DNA of 64,000 nt from Marichromatium purpuratum 984 (GCF_000224005.2 NZ_CP007031.1:855501-919500); one strand, 5' to 3'. Shown: positions 35,302 to 45,425, numbered from the stretch's first letter. Translations and numbers: made by a program. Notes: generated by a model from the letters alone, not told the origin.

Positions 35302-35466
35302 GAGGTCCTTGCGGTCGTTGTCGAGAATCGGGTGATGGTCCGGGCGCGGTGGGGCGCCCGGGCCGAGGTGTTGCGCCCCGGCCGAGGCATTCATTCTGCG
35401 CTGGCACCCGGGAAAAGTCCAAGCGCGGACGACCGCTCGCGACCGCTGTCCCGAGGAGTGAACGCG

Positions 35467-36000
35467 ATGGCAGTAGCAACCCCGCCGGTACTCGGCTTCG
35501 TCGCCCCCAGCGGCAGCGGCAAGACCACCCTGCTGTGTCGGCTGTTGCCGCTGCTGCGTGCACGCGGGCTGCGGGTGGGCTGTCTCAAGCACGCCCATCA
35601 CCGCTTCGACGTCGATCATCCCGGCAAGGACAGCTTCGAGCTGCGCGCGGCCGGCGCCGAGCAGGTGCTGGTGGCTTCGCGCCGGCGCTGGGCGCTGATG
35701 GTCGAGACCCCGGAGGCGGATGCCGATCCCGATCTCGACACCCTGCTCGCGCGGCTTGATCCGGGGCGGCTCGACCTGGTGCTGGTCGAGGGCTTCAAGC
35801 ACGCCGATTATGCCAAGATCGAGGTCCATCGCAGCGCACTCGGGCTCGCGCCGCTCTATCCCGAGGACCCGGCGATCATCGCCGTGGCCACCGACCGGCC
35901 AGCACTGGCGGCCCCGGCGCCGCCTCGGCTCGCGCTCGACGACCCGGAGGCAATCGCCGGGTTCGTGCTCGAGTGGTTGGCCGGGCTGGGGGAGCGGTGA
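35467..36000 (+). CDS. mobB: Molybdopterin-guanine dinucleotide biosynthesis protein MobB
   Basis: A 177-residue P-loop GTP-binding accessory protein of molybdenum cofactor synthesis. Walker A is VAPSGSGKTTLLCRLLPLL (about 12-30); VGCLKHAHHRFDVDHPGKDS is the family motif, and LVLVEGFKHADYAKIEVHR the conserved middle. GAGGAG lies nine bases before the chosen ATG. mobA and other moa/moe genes are not in the window. It converges with the GGDEF-EAL gene, 15 bp between stop codons. Confidence 0.94.
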   Translation: MAVATPPVLGFVAPSGSGKTTLLCRLLPLLRARGLRVGCLKHAHHRFDVDHPGKDSFELRAAGAEQVLVASRRRWALMVETPEADADPDLDTLLARLDPGRLDLVLVEGFKHADYAKIEVHRSALGLAPLYPEDPAIIAVATDRPALAAPAPPRLALDDPEAIAGFVLEWLAGLGER

Positions 36001-36015
36001 ATGGGGCAGGTCGGC

Positions 36016-38889
36016 TCAGCGCAGGTACTGACGCGCGAACTCGGCGGCCGGTAGCGGGCGGCTGAACAGATAGCCCTGGTAGGCGTCGCAGCCGGCCTGA
36101 TGGAGGAAGTCGCGCTGGGCCTCGGTCTCGACGCCCTCGGCGAGCACCCGCAGGTTGAGGTTGCGCGCCATGGCGATGATGGTCGCGGCGATCTCGGCAT
36201 CGTTGCGATCCTCGGGGATGCCCTGGACGAAGCTCTTGTCGATCTTGAGCTTGTCGATCGGCAGCCGTTTGAGATAGGCCAGCGACGAGTAACCGGTGCC
36301 GAAGTCGTCGATCGAGAGCGCGATGCCGAGCGCGCGCAGCGCCTCGAGGATCTCCATCCCGCGTCGGTTGTGCTGCATGATGGTGCTCTCGGTAAGCTCC
36401 AGCTCCAGGCGTTCGGGGGAGAGACCGGAGGCGGTCAGTTCGCGATCGACATGGAGCGCCAGATCGGGCTGGGCGAACTGGTGACTGGAGATGTTGACCG
36501 CCAGGGTCAGCGGCGGGGCGCCACCATCGATCCAGTCCTGGAGCTGGCGACAGGCGCTGGCCAGCACCCAGGCGCCGAGCGGGATGATCAGCCCGGTCTC
36601 CTCGGCCAGGGGGATGAAGCGGTCGGGCGGGATCAGCCCCTCGGCCGGGTCCTCCCACCGCACCAGCGCCTCGATCCCGGTGAGCCGGGTGGTGCGCATG
36701 TCGACCTGAGGCTGGTAGTGGAGTACCAGCTCCTCGCGCTCGAGCGCGCGCCTGAGGCGTGACTCGAGCGAGAGCCGGGCGTTGGCGGCGCGGGTGAGCG
36801 ATTCGGTGTAGTAGCGATAGGTGTTGCGGCCCTGCGCCTTGGCCTGGTACATCACGGTGTCGGCGTTGCGCAGCAGCTGGGTGGTGTCGGTGCCGTTGTC
36901 GGGATAGAGACTGATACCGATACTCGCGCCGAGATAGATCTCGCGCCCGCCGGTGAGACCGAAGGGCTCGGCCATCAGGTCGATGAGTTGCTGGGCGAGG
37001 TTGCCGGCCTCGTCGGGACGTTCGATCGACTCGAGCAGCAGCACGAACTCGTCGCCACCGAGGCGCGCCAGGGTGTCCTCGCTGCGGATACGTACCCGCA
37101 GTCGTGCGGCGACCGCTTGCAGCAGTTCGTCGCCGACCGGGTGGCCGAGGCTGTCGTTGACGTTCTTGAAACGATCGAGGTCGATGAACAACACCGCGAC
37201 CTTGCTGCGCTCACGCTTGGCGCGGTGGATGGCGTGCTCCAGGCGCGAGAGCAACAGTAGTCGGTTGGGCAGGTCGGTGAGCGCGTCATAGTGTGCCAGG
37301 TGCTCGAGCCGGGCCTCGGATTGCTTGACCTGACTGATGTCGGAGAAGATGCCGACATAGTTGCTGGTATCGCCACGCTCGTCGCGTACCCGGCTGATGG
37401 TGAGCCAGGCGGGGAATACCTCGCCGTTGCGCCGCCGGTTCCAGATCTCGCCCTGCCAGTGTCCGGTCTGCAGGATCGAGGCCCACATCGCCTGGTAGAA
37501 CTGGCGGCCGTGTCGGCCCGATTTCAGCAGGTTCGGGGCGCGCCCCAGTGCCTCGTCCTCGCCGTAGCCGCTGATCTCGGTGAATGCCTGGTTGACCGCG
37601 ACCAGCCGATCGCCCTGGGCGTTCGAGACCATGATCCCTTCATGGGTGTTGTCGAGCACCGCGGCGGCCAGCCGCAATCGCTCCTGGTCGCGTAGCCGTT
37701 CGGTGATGTCCTGGCCGACGCCGGCGATACCGATCACCTCGCCGTGTTTGTCGCGCACCGGAACGCCGTTGTAGCGGTAGTTGCGGATACCGTTGATGGT
37801 GCGGGCACGTCCTTCGATCTCGCAGTAACCCTGGGTGAGAGCGGCGCTGATCGCGCGTTCGAGCCTGGGGGCGTCGGCGTCGATGAACAGGCGCGTGAGT
37901 GGCAGCTGACGCAGCGCATCGCCGGCGTATCCGGTCTCGGCCTCGACGCGCTTGTTCCACCACAGCAGCCGGCCTTCGAGATCGACCATGTAGAGGGTGT
38001 CGTGTACCGCCTCGGTGATGGCGCGGCTCTCGCCGTAGGCGCGCAGCAGCTCCTGCTGCGCGCGCTTGGGCTCGGTGATGTCGCGCACCGATTCGATGGC
38101 GCCGGCGATGCCGCCCGCGCCGTCGCGCAGTGGCGAGGCCACCGAGCGCAGATAGACCCCCTGACCCTGGCCGAGATGGCTGTTGAAGACCTCGGCGGTG
38201 AGCTGGTCGCCCTCCAGGCGCTGGAGGTTGTGATAGTGATCGGGGGGGGGGGCGTCGGGGGCAAGGATGAGATCGACCAGCAGCGCGCGGCGCTCGCCGT
38301 AGAAGGCCATGGCGTAGGCCTGCTCGCCCTGGCCGATGATCTGTTCGCGGGGGATCCCGGTCATGCGCTCGACGGCGAGGTTCCAGACGATCACCCGCCC
38401 CTGGGTGTCGACGGCGAAGGTCGCGTCGGGGAGGAAGTTGATGATGTCGGTCATGCGCCGCTCCGAGGCGCACAGCGCCTCCTGGGCGCGGGCGCGCTCG
38501 GTGATGTGGCCGTATTCACGCAGCGCCCGTTCGAGCAGACGGGGCATCTGAGTGAAGGTCTCGGGCGACTTGACCACATAGTCGAGGGCGCCGGCCTTCA
38601 TCGCCTGCACCGCCATCTGTTCGTCGCCCTGGCTGGTCATCACCAGCACCGGGTAGCGAATGTTCTGATGGGCGCCGGGAAGCAGCTCATAGGCCTTGCC
38701 GTCGACCAGGTTGAGGTCGGCCACCACCGCGTCCGGTGGCTGTTTCTCGATCGCTTGCAATGCCTCGGCTAGGGTCTGAGCCAGGCGTGGGTCGGCGAAG
38801 TGCTCACTGTCCTCGAGCGCGCGCGCGACCGCCTCGGCGTGCGCCGGGTCGTCCTCGACGATCAACACGGAGATCGGTGTTCGGGGCAT
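36016..38889 (-). CDS. REC-PAS-PAS-PAS-GGDEF-EAL cyclic-di-GMP signalling protein
   Basis: 957 residues. A receiver domain (1-125) has phosphoacceptor D58 and acidic pair D13/D14. Three PAS/PAC units follow (about 145-275, 280-405, 410-530), each ending in a DITE- or DISQ-like PAC border. The GGDEF domain has an intact GGDEF at 611-615, so synthase activity is possible. The EAL domain has EAL at 740-742, LELTESTIM, DDFGTGYSSLAYLKR and KIDKSFV, all typical of active phosphodiesterases. It therefore makes or breaks c-di-GMP in response to phosphorylation and PAS ligands. It lies 6 bp after an Rcp1-like response regulator, and its first PAS closely resembles one in the nearby histidine kinase. 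Confidence 0.93.
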   Translation of the reverse strand: MPRTPISVLIVEDDPAHAEAVARALEDSEHFADPRLAQTLAEALQAIEKQPPDAVVADLNLVDGKAYELLPGAHQNIRYPVLVMTSQGDEQMAVQAMKAGALDYVVKSPETFTQMPRLLERALREYGHITERARAQEALCASERRMTDIINFLPDATFAVDTQGRVIVWNLAVERMTGIPREQIIGQGEQAYAMAFYGERRALLVDLILAPDAPPPDHYHNLQRLEGDQLTAEVFNSHLGQGQGVYLRSVASPLRDGAGGIAGAIESVRDITEPKRAQQELLRAYGESRAITEAVHDTLYMVDLEGRLLWWNKRVEAETGYAGDALRQLPLTRLFIDADAPRLERAISAALTQGYCEIEGRARTINGIRNYRYNGVPVRDKHGEVIGIAGVGQDITERLRDQERLRLAAAVLDNTHEGIMVSNAQGDRLVAVNQAFTEISGYGEDEALGRAPNLLKSGRHGRQFYQAMWASILQTGHWQGEIWNRRRNGEVFPAWLTISRVRDERGDTSNYVGIFSDISQVKQSEARLEHLAHYDALTDLPNRLLLLSRLEHAIHRAKRERSKVAVLFIDLDRFKNVNDSLGHPVGDELLQAVAARLRVRIRSEDTLARLGGDEFVLLLESIERPDEAGNLAQQLIDLMAEPFGLTGGREIYLGASIGISLYPDNGTDTTQLLRNADTVMYQAKAQGRNTYRYYTESLTRAANARLSLESRLRRALEREELVLHYQPQVDMRTTRLTGIEALVRWEDPAEGLIPPDRFIPLAEETGLIIPLGAWVLASACRQLQDWIDGGAPPLTLAVNISSHQFAQPDLALHVDRELTASGLSPERLELELTESTIMQHNRRGMEILEALRALGIALSIDDFGTGYSSLAYLKRLPIDKLKIDKSFVQGIPEDRNDAEIAATIIAMARNLNLRVLAEGVETEAQRDFLHQAGCDAYQGYLFSRPLPAAEFARQYLR

Positions 38890-38895
38890 GGGGTG

Positions 38896-39336
38896 TCAAC
38901 CGGGATAACGGTTCCAGGCCAGCCAGTAGTGCCCGAGCGAGTCGAACAGCCGGGCGAAGGCCTCGTAGTCGGCCGGCTTCACCAGATAGCTGCTGGCCTG
39001 ATTGGAATAGGCACCGTGGACATCGGGGTCAGCCGCCGAGGTGGTCAGGACCACCACCGGGATGCGGCGCAGCTGATCGTCGGCCTTGATCCGACGCAGC
39101 ACCTCGAGTCCCTCGACCTTGGGCAGACGCAGATCGAGGAGGATGAGGTTGGGACGTGGGCTGCTCTCGGGGTCGCTGAAGCGGCCCTGACGGAACAGGT
39201 AGTCGAGCGCGGCCTGACCGTCCTCGACATGCTCCAGCCGGGCCGGTAGTGCATTGGACTCGAGTCCGCGGCGGGTGATCTCGGCGTGGGCCGGGTCGTC
39301 CTCGACCAACAGCACCGAGAGTGTCTGTTCTTGCAT
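38896..39336 (-). CDS. Single-domain response regulator (Rcp1-like)
   Basis: A 146-residue stand-alone receiver domain. Acidic residues D13/D14 lie in LLVEDDPAHAEI, the phosphoacceptor D68 in LILLDLRLPKVEGLEVL, the conserved threonine in VVLTTSAADPDV and the lysine in YLVKPADYEAF. The insertion before the phosphoacceptor (RQGRFSDPESSPRPN) is typical of the Rcp1 subfamily that partners phytochrome-like and PAS kinases. It lacks an output domain, so it probably passes phosphate on. I chose the ATG at 39336, with GGAGAAGG upstream. It probably forms an operon with the GGDEF-EAL gene and follows the chemoreceptor gene. Confidence 0.92.
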   Translation of the reverse strand: MQEQTLSVLLVEDDPAHAEITRRGLESNALPARLEHVEDGQAALDYLFRQGRFSDPESSPRPNLILLDLRLPKVEGLEVLRRIKADDQLRRIPVVVLTTSAADPDVHGAYSNQASSYLVKPADYEAFARLFDSLGHYWLAWNRYPG

Positions 39337-39403
39337 GACCTTCTCCGTTGCGGCGTGTGCTGGCTCGGTCGCCGACCCGCTCGCGCCGCTACTGTAGTGC
39401 CGC

Positions 39404-41050
39404 TCAGCCGTTGGTGCCAAATCTGAACTGACCGATGAGCTGGCGCAGCGTCTCGCCTAGCTGCGCCAGCTCCTGGCTGGCGGCGGCGGTGTGTTGGGCA
39501 TTGCCGGCCGACTCCTCCGAGAAGTCGGAGATCTTGATCACGCTGCGATCGATCTCTGAGGCCGCCGCCGCCTGCTCCTCGGCGGCGCTGGCGACATGGG
39601 TGTTCATGTCGCGAATGGTGGTGATGGCGTCGCCGATCTTGGCGATCGCCTCGTGCGCCTGACCGGCCCGCTCCAGGGTCTCGCGGGTGAGATGCTCGCC
39701 GCGGTCGATGGCGGTGACCGCCTCCTGGGCGACCGCGCGCAGATTCTGGATCATCTGCTGGATCTCGGTGGTCGAGGTCTGGGTGCGGCTGGCGAGGGTG
39801 TGGACCTCGTCTGCGACCACCGCGAAGCCACGGCCCTGCTCACCGGCGCGCGCCGCCTCGATCGCGGCGTTGAGCGCGAGCAGGTTGGTCTGCTCGGCGA
39901 TGGCGCGGATCACGTCGAGCACGCCGCCGATCGAGACGCTCTCCTCGCTGAAGCGGCGTACCGCGTCGGCGGCCTGGGCGATCTCCTGGGTGAGCGTCTG
40001 ATTGGACGCCTGCACCCCGTCGACCGTCTCGCCCCCCTGGCGGGCGCTCTCGTCGGCGCTGAAGGCCGAGGTGGCGGCGTCCTCGGCGCTCTTGGCGATC
40101 TCCTTGATGGTCGTGGTCATCTCGGTGACCGCGGTGGCCACCTGTTGGATCGCGCCACGCTGGCGTTCGATGCCGTCGTTGTTCGATTGGGTGATGGTCG
40201 AGAGTTGCTCGGCGGCGGCGGCGATCTGTTCGGTGGCGCGGGCGACCGCGCCGATGGTGCGCTCGGTCTTGTCGGCGAACTCGTTGAAGCCCACCGCCAT
40301 GTCGGTGATCTCGTCGCGCCCGCTGGTATCGAGACGCTGGGTGAGGTCGCCGTCGCCCTTGGCGATCCGGTGCATCGCCTGGGCCGCCTCGCCGATCGGG
40401 CGGATGATCGAGCGCGAGGTCAGCGCGATCAGGGCCATCACCAGGAGCAGCATGGCCGTACCCAGCCCACCCATCAGCCTGGCATGACGCCAGAAGGCGG
40501 TGTCGACGTCGTCGATGTAGATCCCGCTGGAGACGATCCAGTTCCAGGTCGACTCACGCTGGGCGAAGGCGAGCTTGGGTTCGGGGCGATCGGAGCCGGG
40601 CTTGGGCCAGACGTAGTGGACCGAGCCGCTGCCATCGCGCTCGACCTGTTCGAGCAGTTCGACGACAAAGCGCTTGCCGTTGGCGTCGGTCTGCTGGCGT
40701 CCGTCGTTGCCGACCAGCTCGGGCTTGATCGGGTGCATCAGCATGAAACCGCGGCGATCACGCACCCAGAAGTAGTTGGTGTCGTCATAGCGCATCGTGC
40801 GCAGGGCCTCGAGCGCGTCGCGCTCGGCCTCGGCGCGGGAAAGTTCACCGGCCTCGGCGAGGCCCTGATAGTGTCTGACGACGCTTTGCGCGGTCTCGAC
40901 TAGTTTCTGCACCTGGGTGAACTTCTCCTGAACCAGGATCGACCTCACCTCGAACAGTGCGAGCGCGACCCCGGCGACGATCCCGAACAGTACCAGGGCC
41001 GAGAGCAGCCATAGACGCTGTTTGATGGTGAGTGTCCGCATCAGCTTCAT
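39404..41050 (-). CDS. Methyl-accepting chemotaxis protein with Cache sensor
   Basis: A 548-residue chemoreceptor. The first membrane helix (about 12-34, [21 protein letters not shown]) precedes a periplasmic single-Cache domain with the [20 protein letters not shown] and [18 protein letters not shown] motifs. A second helix lies around 195-215, then a HAMP domain ([20 protein letters not shown]). The cytoplasmic signalling hairpin has the highly conserved [30 protein letters not shown]-type tip. AGAGGTG lies six bases before the ATG. The ligand is unknown; relatives with this Cache type sense small organic acids. No che genes are in the window. Confidence 0.94.
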   Translation of the reverse strand: MKLMRTLTIKQRLWLLSALVLFGIVAGVALALFEVRSILVQEKFTQVQKLVETAQSVVRHYQGLAEAGELSRAEAERDALEALRTMRYDDTNYFWVRDRRGFMLMHPIKPELVGNDGRQQTDANGKRFVVELLEQVERDGSGSVHYVWPKPGSDRPEPKLAFAQRESTWNWIVSSGIYIDDVDTAFWRHARLMGGLGTAMLLLVMALIALTSRSIIRPIGEAAQAMHRIAKGDGDLTQRLDTSGRDEITDMAVGFNEFADKTERTIGAVARATEQIAAAAEQLSTITQSNNDGIERQRGAIQQVATAVTEMTTTIKEIAKSAEDAATSAFSADESARQGGETVDGVQASNQTLTQEIAQAADAVRRFSEESVSIGGVLDVIRAIAEQTNLLALNAAIEAARAGEQGRGFAVVADEVHTLASRTQTSTTEIQQMIQNLRAVAQEAVTAIDRGEHLTRETLERAGQAHEAIAKIGDAITTIRDMNTHVASAAEEQAAAASEIDRSVIKISDFSEESAGNAQHTAAASQELAQLGETLRQLIGQFRFGTNG

Positions 41051-41380
41051 GCCAGCACCTCTGTCGTCTTGTGCGCGTTGCTATGCTTTGTCGTCGGTAT
41101 CCGGGTGATCGGTGGGGGCGCTGCAAGGCGTCGCGGTCGTCGGCTCACTCACCCGGCGACACGGTCGTCGTCTCGTGCCCTGCCTTATGAATGGACGCAG
41201 GTGGCGCCTTAATCAATCGTGAGCGCTCGGGAAATCGTCGACGGATGTCGACAGCTTCACCAACCCCCCAGGCCCTGCGCACGGCCCTTGATCGACCTGA
41301 TGTCGCGTCGGCGGGATGTCGACACCCGCGTGGTCGAGGTGTGTCATCGTGGGCCTGTTGTCTCCAGCGAGGTGGATGTC
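41051..41380. other. 330-bp divergent intergenic region, chemoreceptor / histidine kinase
   Basis: No separate gene seen. The kinase reading frame stays open back to a GTG at 41219, but codons before 41381 encode no recognisable domain. I see no clear sigma-28 or sigma-54 promoter; the region should contain the divergent promoters. Confidence 0.5.
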
Positions 41381-43963
41381 ATGGATAACGGACCCGGTCC
41401 TGCGTGCTGCATGGATGCCGGTGTCGGCGCGGTGGTGATCGACGAGGAGGGACGGATCTGTCAGGTCGATGCCGACTGGAGCACATCGCTCGGCCTGTCG
41501 CAGGAGACGCTGCTCGGTGAGAGGCTCGATGCCCTGCTCGATCCGCCACCGTCCTGGGACTTGCTGACGGCGTCGCGGCCCTGGCGTGGCGAGCTGCGGC
41601 TGCGTTGCGGTGGAGCCGGTGAGCGGTGGTTGCGCACACACCTGGTGCCGGTGCTCGATGAGGCGGGCCGGATGCGCTGCTGCACCCTGATGTTCGAGCC
41701 GCTGCCGTCTGCATCAGCGCACCAAGGTGTCGAGGGAGGCAGTCGGGCACAGCTGCTGGAATCGGTCGCCGACTCGGCCTCCGACGCCATCGTGGTCGCC
41801 AGGCTCGAACGGCTGGAGGTGATCTATGCCAATCGTGCCGCCCATCTGCTGTTTGGCTGTGACCCGGAGTCGCGCGACATGATCGGTCGCGCCGGGGGGC
41901 AGTTCTGGCCGGAGGACGGCCTCGCGGTGCTCGAGGCGCTGCTGCCCGAGGCGCTCGCCGGTGGCTGGCGTGGCGAGCTGCGCCAGCGCCGACTCGATGG
42001 CAGCGAGTTCCTCGCCGACGCGACCATCTTCGCCCTGCCCAGCCCGATCGGGGCGCCCGAGCTGGTGGCCGGTATGCTGCGCGACCTCAGTGCGCGTCAG
42101 CAGGCGGAGCGTCAGCGGCGACTGGCGCACTTCGCCCTGGAGCGTTCGGGTGACGAGGTCTTCCTGCTCGATGCCGAGGCGCGCTTCGTCTATGTCAATG
42201 AAAGCATGCATGAGACGCTCGGCCTGAGCCGCGCGCAGCTGTTGACCATGTCGGTGCCGGACATCGATCCGCTGTTCCCGCAGGAGCGGCTGCAGGAGCT
42301 GTTCAGGCGACTGCTCGATGAGCCGTCGATTCGACTCGAGACCATCCATCAGCGTGGTGATGGTTCTCGCTTCCCGGTGGAGATCCTCGCCAGTCATTTC
42401 GTCGTCGATGGCGAGCCTTACTACAGCTGCATCGGGCGCGACATCACCGAGCGGGTGGCCGCGAGGCGCGCACTCGAGGAGTCGCAGGAATATCTCGACA
42501 CCCTGATCGACACCTTGCCCGATGCGCTCTTCGCGATCGATGCCGAAGGCGTGGTGACCATCTGGAACCGGGCCATCGAGCAGATGTCCGGGGTGCCCAG
42601 GGAGCAGGTGCTGGGCAAGGGAGGGCGCGCCTATGCGACGGCCTTCTATGGTGAGTCGCGACCGATGCTGATCGATCTGGTCTTCGCCCCGCCCGAGGCG
42701 CGCGAGGACATCCTGCGTTGCTACGACTATGTCCATCGTGACGGCGACGTACTGCTGACCCAGGTCTATCTGCCGCGGGTCTTCGGCGGACGCGGGGCCC
42801 ATGTCTGGGGTAAGGCGGCGCCACTGCGCGATGCCGAGGGACGGGTGTTCGGCGCGCTCGAGATCATCCGTGACATCACCGAACTCAAGGAGGCCGAGCG
42901 GGCGCTGCGCCTGAGCGAGGCGCGCTTCCGCTCGGTGGTGAGCAATACCCCGGTGATGATCTTCGAGTTCGACGCCGACGGCGTCTTCCGGCTCTGCGAG
43001 GGCAGCGGCCTGGAGTCGCTGGGGCTCGAGCCCGGCGCCCTGGTCGGGCAGTCGGTGGCCGGTTTTCTCGGTGCCGACACCGGGGTCGAGACGCACATCG
43101 CCCAGGCGATCGGCGGCGACAAGGTACAGTTCACCGCCGCACTCGGTCGACAGGTGTTCGAGACCTACTTCAACCCGGTGCGCGATCCCGGTACCGACAG
43201 CGGGGTGTCGGTGATCGGGGTTGCGGTCGATGTCACCGAGCGCACCGAGCGCGAGGCCGAGCTGCGTCAGCGCACCGACGAGTTGACCCGCTTCACCTAT
43301 ACCGTCTCGCACGATCTCAAGAGCCCGCTGGTGACCATCCGTACCTTCCTCGGCTTTCTCGAGCGCGACATCGCCGCCGGCGACGAGGCGCGCATCGCCA
43401 AGGACCTGGGGTTCGTGCGCAATGCCTCGGAGCGGATGACGCGCTTGCTCGATGAGCTGCTGGAGTTGTCACGCATCGGTCGGCTGGTCAACGATCCGAC
43501 CGAGTTCAGTCTGCGCGAGGTGGTCGATGAGGTGCTCGAGTTGGTCGCCGGACGCATCGTCGAGCGCGGCGTCGAGGTGACGGTGAGCGATGCGCCGGCA
43601 TGGATCCTGGGCGATCGCCCCCGCCTGACCGAGGTCTTCCTCAACCTGATCGACAATGCGGTCAAGTTCATGGGCGATCAGTCGGCGCCGCGTATCGAGA
43701 TCGGACTCGAGAGATTGGACGACGCGCTGGTGGTGGTCATTGCCGACAACGGCAAGGGGATCGATCCGCGCCATCTGCACAAGGTCTTCGGGCTGTTCGA
43801 GCGCCTCGACCTCGAGGGCGACGGGACCGGCATCGGTCTGGCCCTGGTGCAGCGCATCGTCGAGGTCCACGGCGGGCGGATCTGGGCCGAATCACCGGGG
43901 CCCGGGCAGGGGGCGCGCTTCTGCTTCACCCTCGCCGGACTCGAGCTGCGCACCGCCGGTTGA
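41381..43963 (+). CDS. Multi-PAS sensor histidine kinase
   Basis: About 860 residues, cytoplasmic as no membrane helix is seen. The N-terminal half holds four or five PAS units (around 20-120, 135-245, 250-370, 375-500, 510-630); PAC-like ends such as CIGRDITERVAARRAL and EIIRDITELKEAERAL mark their borders. The kinase core follows: the phosphoacceptor is H644 in FTYTVSHDLKSPLVTIRTF, the N box EVFLNLIDNAVKF, then IADNGKGIDP and GTGIGLALVQRIVEVHGG. SHDLKSPL kinases commonly pair with Rcp1-like regulators, one of which is encoded nearby on the other strand. I chose the ATG at 41381, eight bases after GAGGTGG. It converges with trkH, 3 bp apart. Confidence 0.9.
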   Translation: MDNGPGPACCMDAGVGAVVIDEEGRICQVDADWSTSLGLSQETLLGERLDALLDPPPSWDLLTASRPWRGELRLRCGGAGERWLRTHLVPVLDEAGRMRCCTLMFEPLPSASAHQGVEGGSRAQLLESVADSASDAIVVARLERLEVIYANRAAHLLFGCDPESRDMIGRAGGQFWPEDGLAVLEALLPEALAGGWRGELRQRRLDGSEFLADATIFALPSPIGAPELVAGMLRDLSARQQAERQRRLAHFALERSGDEVFLLDAEARFVYVNESMHETLGLSRAQLLTMSVPDIDPLFPQERLQELFRRLLDEPSIRLETIHQRGDGSRFPVEILASHFVVDGEPYYSCIGRDITERVAARRALEESQEYLDTLIDTLPDALFAIDAEGVVTIWNRAIEQMSGVPREQVLGKGGRAYATAFYGESRPMLIDLVFAPPEAREDILRCYDYVHRDGDVLLTQVYLPRVFGGRGAHVWGKAAPLRDAEGRVFGALEIIRDITELKEAERALRLSEARFRSVVSNTPVMIFEFDADGVFRLCEGSGLESLGLEPGALVGQSVAGFLGADTGVETHIAQAIGGDKVQFTAALGRQVFETYFNPVRDPGTDSGVSVIGVAVDVTERTEREAELRQRTDELTRFTYTVSHDLKSPLVTIRTFLGFLERDIAAGDEARIAKDLGFVRNASERMTRLLDELLELSRIGRLVNDPTEFSLREVVDEVLELVAGRIVERGVEVTVSDAPAWILGDRPRLTEVFLNLIDNAVKFMGDQSAPRIEIGLERLDDALVVVIADNGKGIDPRHLHKVFGLFERLDLEGDGTGIGLALVQRIVEVHGGRIWAESPGPGQGARFCFTLAGLELRTAG

Positions 43964-43966
43964 GCC

Positions 43967-45421
43967 TCAGCGCTGCCAGAAGGTGGGGGTGAGCAGCACC
44001 AGCAGGGTGAAGATCTCGAGCCGGCCGAGCAGCATGGCAAAGCACAGGATCCACTTGGCCGGGTCGTAGATGTCGGCGAAGTGCGGGCCGACCATGGCCA
44101 GCCCTGGACCGAGGTTGTTGATACAGGCGGCGACCGCCGAGAAGGAGGTCAGCAGGTCGAGTCCGGTGGCCGCGAGCATCAGATACATCAGCACGAAGCA
44201 GGCGACATAGAGCGAGAAGAAGCCCCATACGGCATCGACCACCCGGTGATCGATGCTCTTGCCGCCGATGCGTACCGGGATCTGCGCGTTGGGGTGGATC
44301 AGGCGACCGATCTCGCGCACGCCCTGCTTGATCAGCAGCAGGAAGCGGATGACCTTGATGCCGCCGCCGGTGGAGCCGGCGCAGCCGCCGACGAAGCTGG
44401 TGAACAGCAGCAGGATCTGCAGGAAGGGCGGCCAGAAATAGAACTCGGCGGTGGCGAAGCCGGTGGTGGTGCCGATCGAGACGGCCTGGAACAACCCCTT
44501 GGTGAAGGCGTCGTCCCAGGTGATGAAGGTGTCGGTGCGATAGAGCGCGATCGTGGCGATGGCGGTCACCGTCACCATGATCAGCAGATAGAAGCGCCAC
44601 TCGCTGTCGTGGAGATAGACCCCGAGGCTGTGGCGGTGTACCGCCACGAAGTGCAGCGCGAAGTTCATCCCCGCCAACAGCATGAACACCACCGCGATCA
44701 TCTCGATCAGGGTGCTGTCAAAGTGACCCATGCTGAGGTCATGGGTCGAGAAACCGCCGATGGCCACGGTCGAGAAGGCGTGACCGATGGCATCGAACAG
44801 CGTCATGCCCGCGCCCCAGTAGGCCAGTGCGCAGGCCACCGTCATCCACAGATAGATGTACCACAGCGCCTTGGCCGTCTCGGTGATGCGCGGGGTGAGC
44901 TTGGAGTCCTTCATCGGTCCCGGCATCTCGGCGCGATAGAGCTGCATGCCACCGATGCCGAGCATCGGCAGCACCGCGACGGCCAGTACGATGATCCCCA
45001 TGCCGCCGAGCCACTGCAGCTGCTGGCGATAGAAGAGGATCGACTTGGGCAGCGCGTCGAGTCCGACGATCACGGTCGCGCCGGTGGTGGTCAGCCCCGA
45101 GATCGACTCGAACACCGCGTCGGTCGGCGACAGCTCCGGGTCGGGGGCGAGCAGGAAGGGCAGGGCGCCGGCCAGCCCCAGGGTGGTCCAGAACAGCACC
45201 ACCACCAGAAAGCCGTCGCGCAGCCGCAGCACCGCCTGATAGCGCATCACCGGGAGAAAGATCAGCAATCCGGCGCTGAGCAGGATGGCGAAGGCGACCA
45301 GGAAGGGCCAGGCCTCGCCGTCGGCATAGATCAGCTCCACCACCACCGGTGGCAGCATGGCGAAGCTGAACACCGCCAGCAGCAGGCCCAATACCTTCTG
45401 TACTGCGGCGAACTTCATCAT
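43967..45421 (-). CDS. trkH: Trk potassium uptake system membrane protein TrkH
   Basis: A 484-residue potassium-translocating subunit with four M1-P-M2 repeats. The four selectivity-filter loops are visible: SGLTTTGATVIVG, HAFSTVAIGGFSTHD, SIGTTTGFATAEF and CINNLGPGLAMVG. About ten hydrophobic helices span the protein. TrkA, encoded immediately upstream, gates it. The ATG at 45421 (or the adjacent one) lies 4 bp after the trkA stop and lacks its own Shine-Dalgarno sequence, so translation is probably coupled. Confidence 0.95.
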   Translation of the reverse strand: MMKFAAVQKVLGLLLAVFSFAMLPPVVVELIYADGEAWPFLVAFAILLSAGLLIFLPVMRYQAVLRLRDGFLVVVLFWTTLGLAGALPFLLAPDPELSPTDAVFESISGLTTTGATVIVGLDALPKSILFYRQQLQWLGGMGIIVLAVAVLPMLGIGGMQLYRAEMPGPMKDSKLTPRITETAKALWYIYLWMTVACALAYWGAGMTLFDAIGHAFSTVAIGGFSTHDLSMGHFDSTLIEMIAVVFMLLAGMNFALHFVAVHRHSLGVYLHDSEWRFYLLIMVTVTAIATIALYRTDTFITWDDAFTKGLFQAVSIGTTTGFATAEFYFWPPFLQILLLFTSFVGGCAGSTGGGIKVIRFLLLIKQGVREIGRLIHPNAQIPVRIGGKSIDHRVVDAVWGFFSLYVACFVLMYLMLAATGLDLLTSFSAVAACINNLGPGLAMVGPHFADIYDPAKWILCFAMLLGRLEIFTLLVLLTPTFWQR

Positions 45422-45425
45422 GGCG

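Noticed and set aside
41051-41380. Flagellar sigma-28 or sigma-54 promoter for the chemoreceptor
   Set aside because: I looked for TAAA-N15-GCCGATAA and GG-N10-GC patterns and found none convincing.
41714-43312. Minus-strand frame antisense to the PAS histidine kinase
   Set aside because: The plus strand carries clear PAS and histidine kinase motifs; the mirror frame has none.
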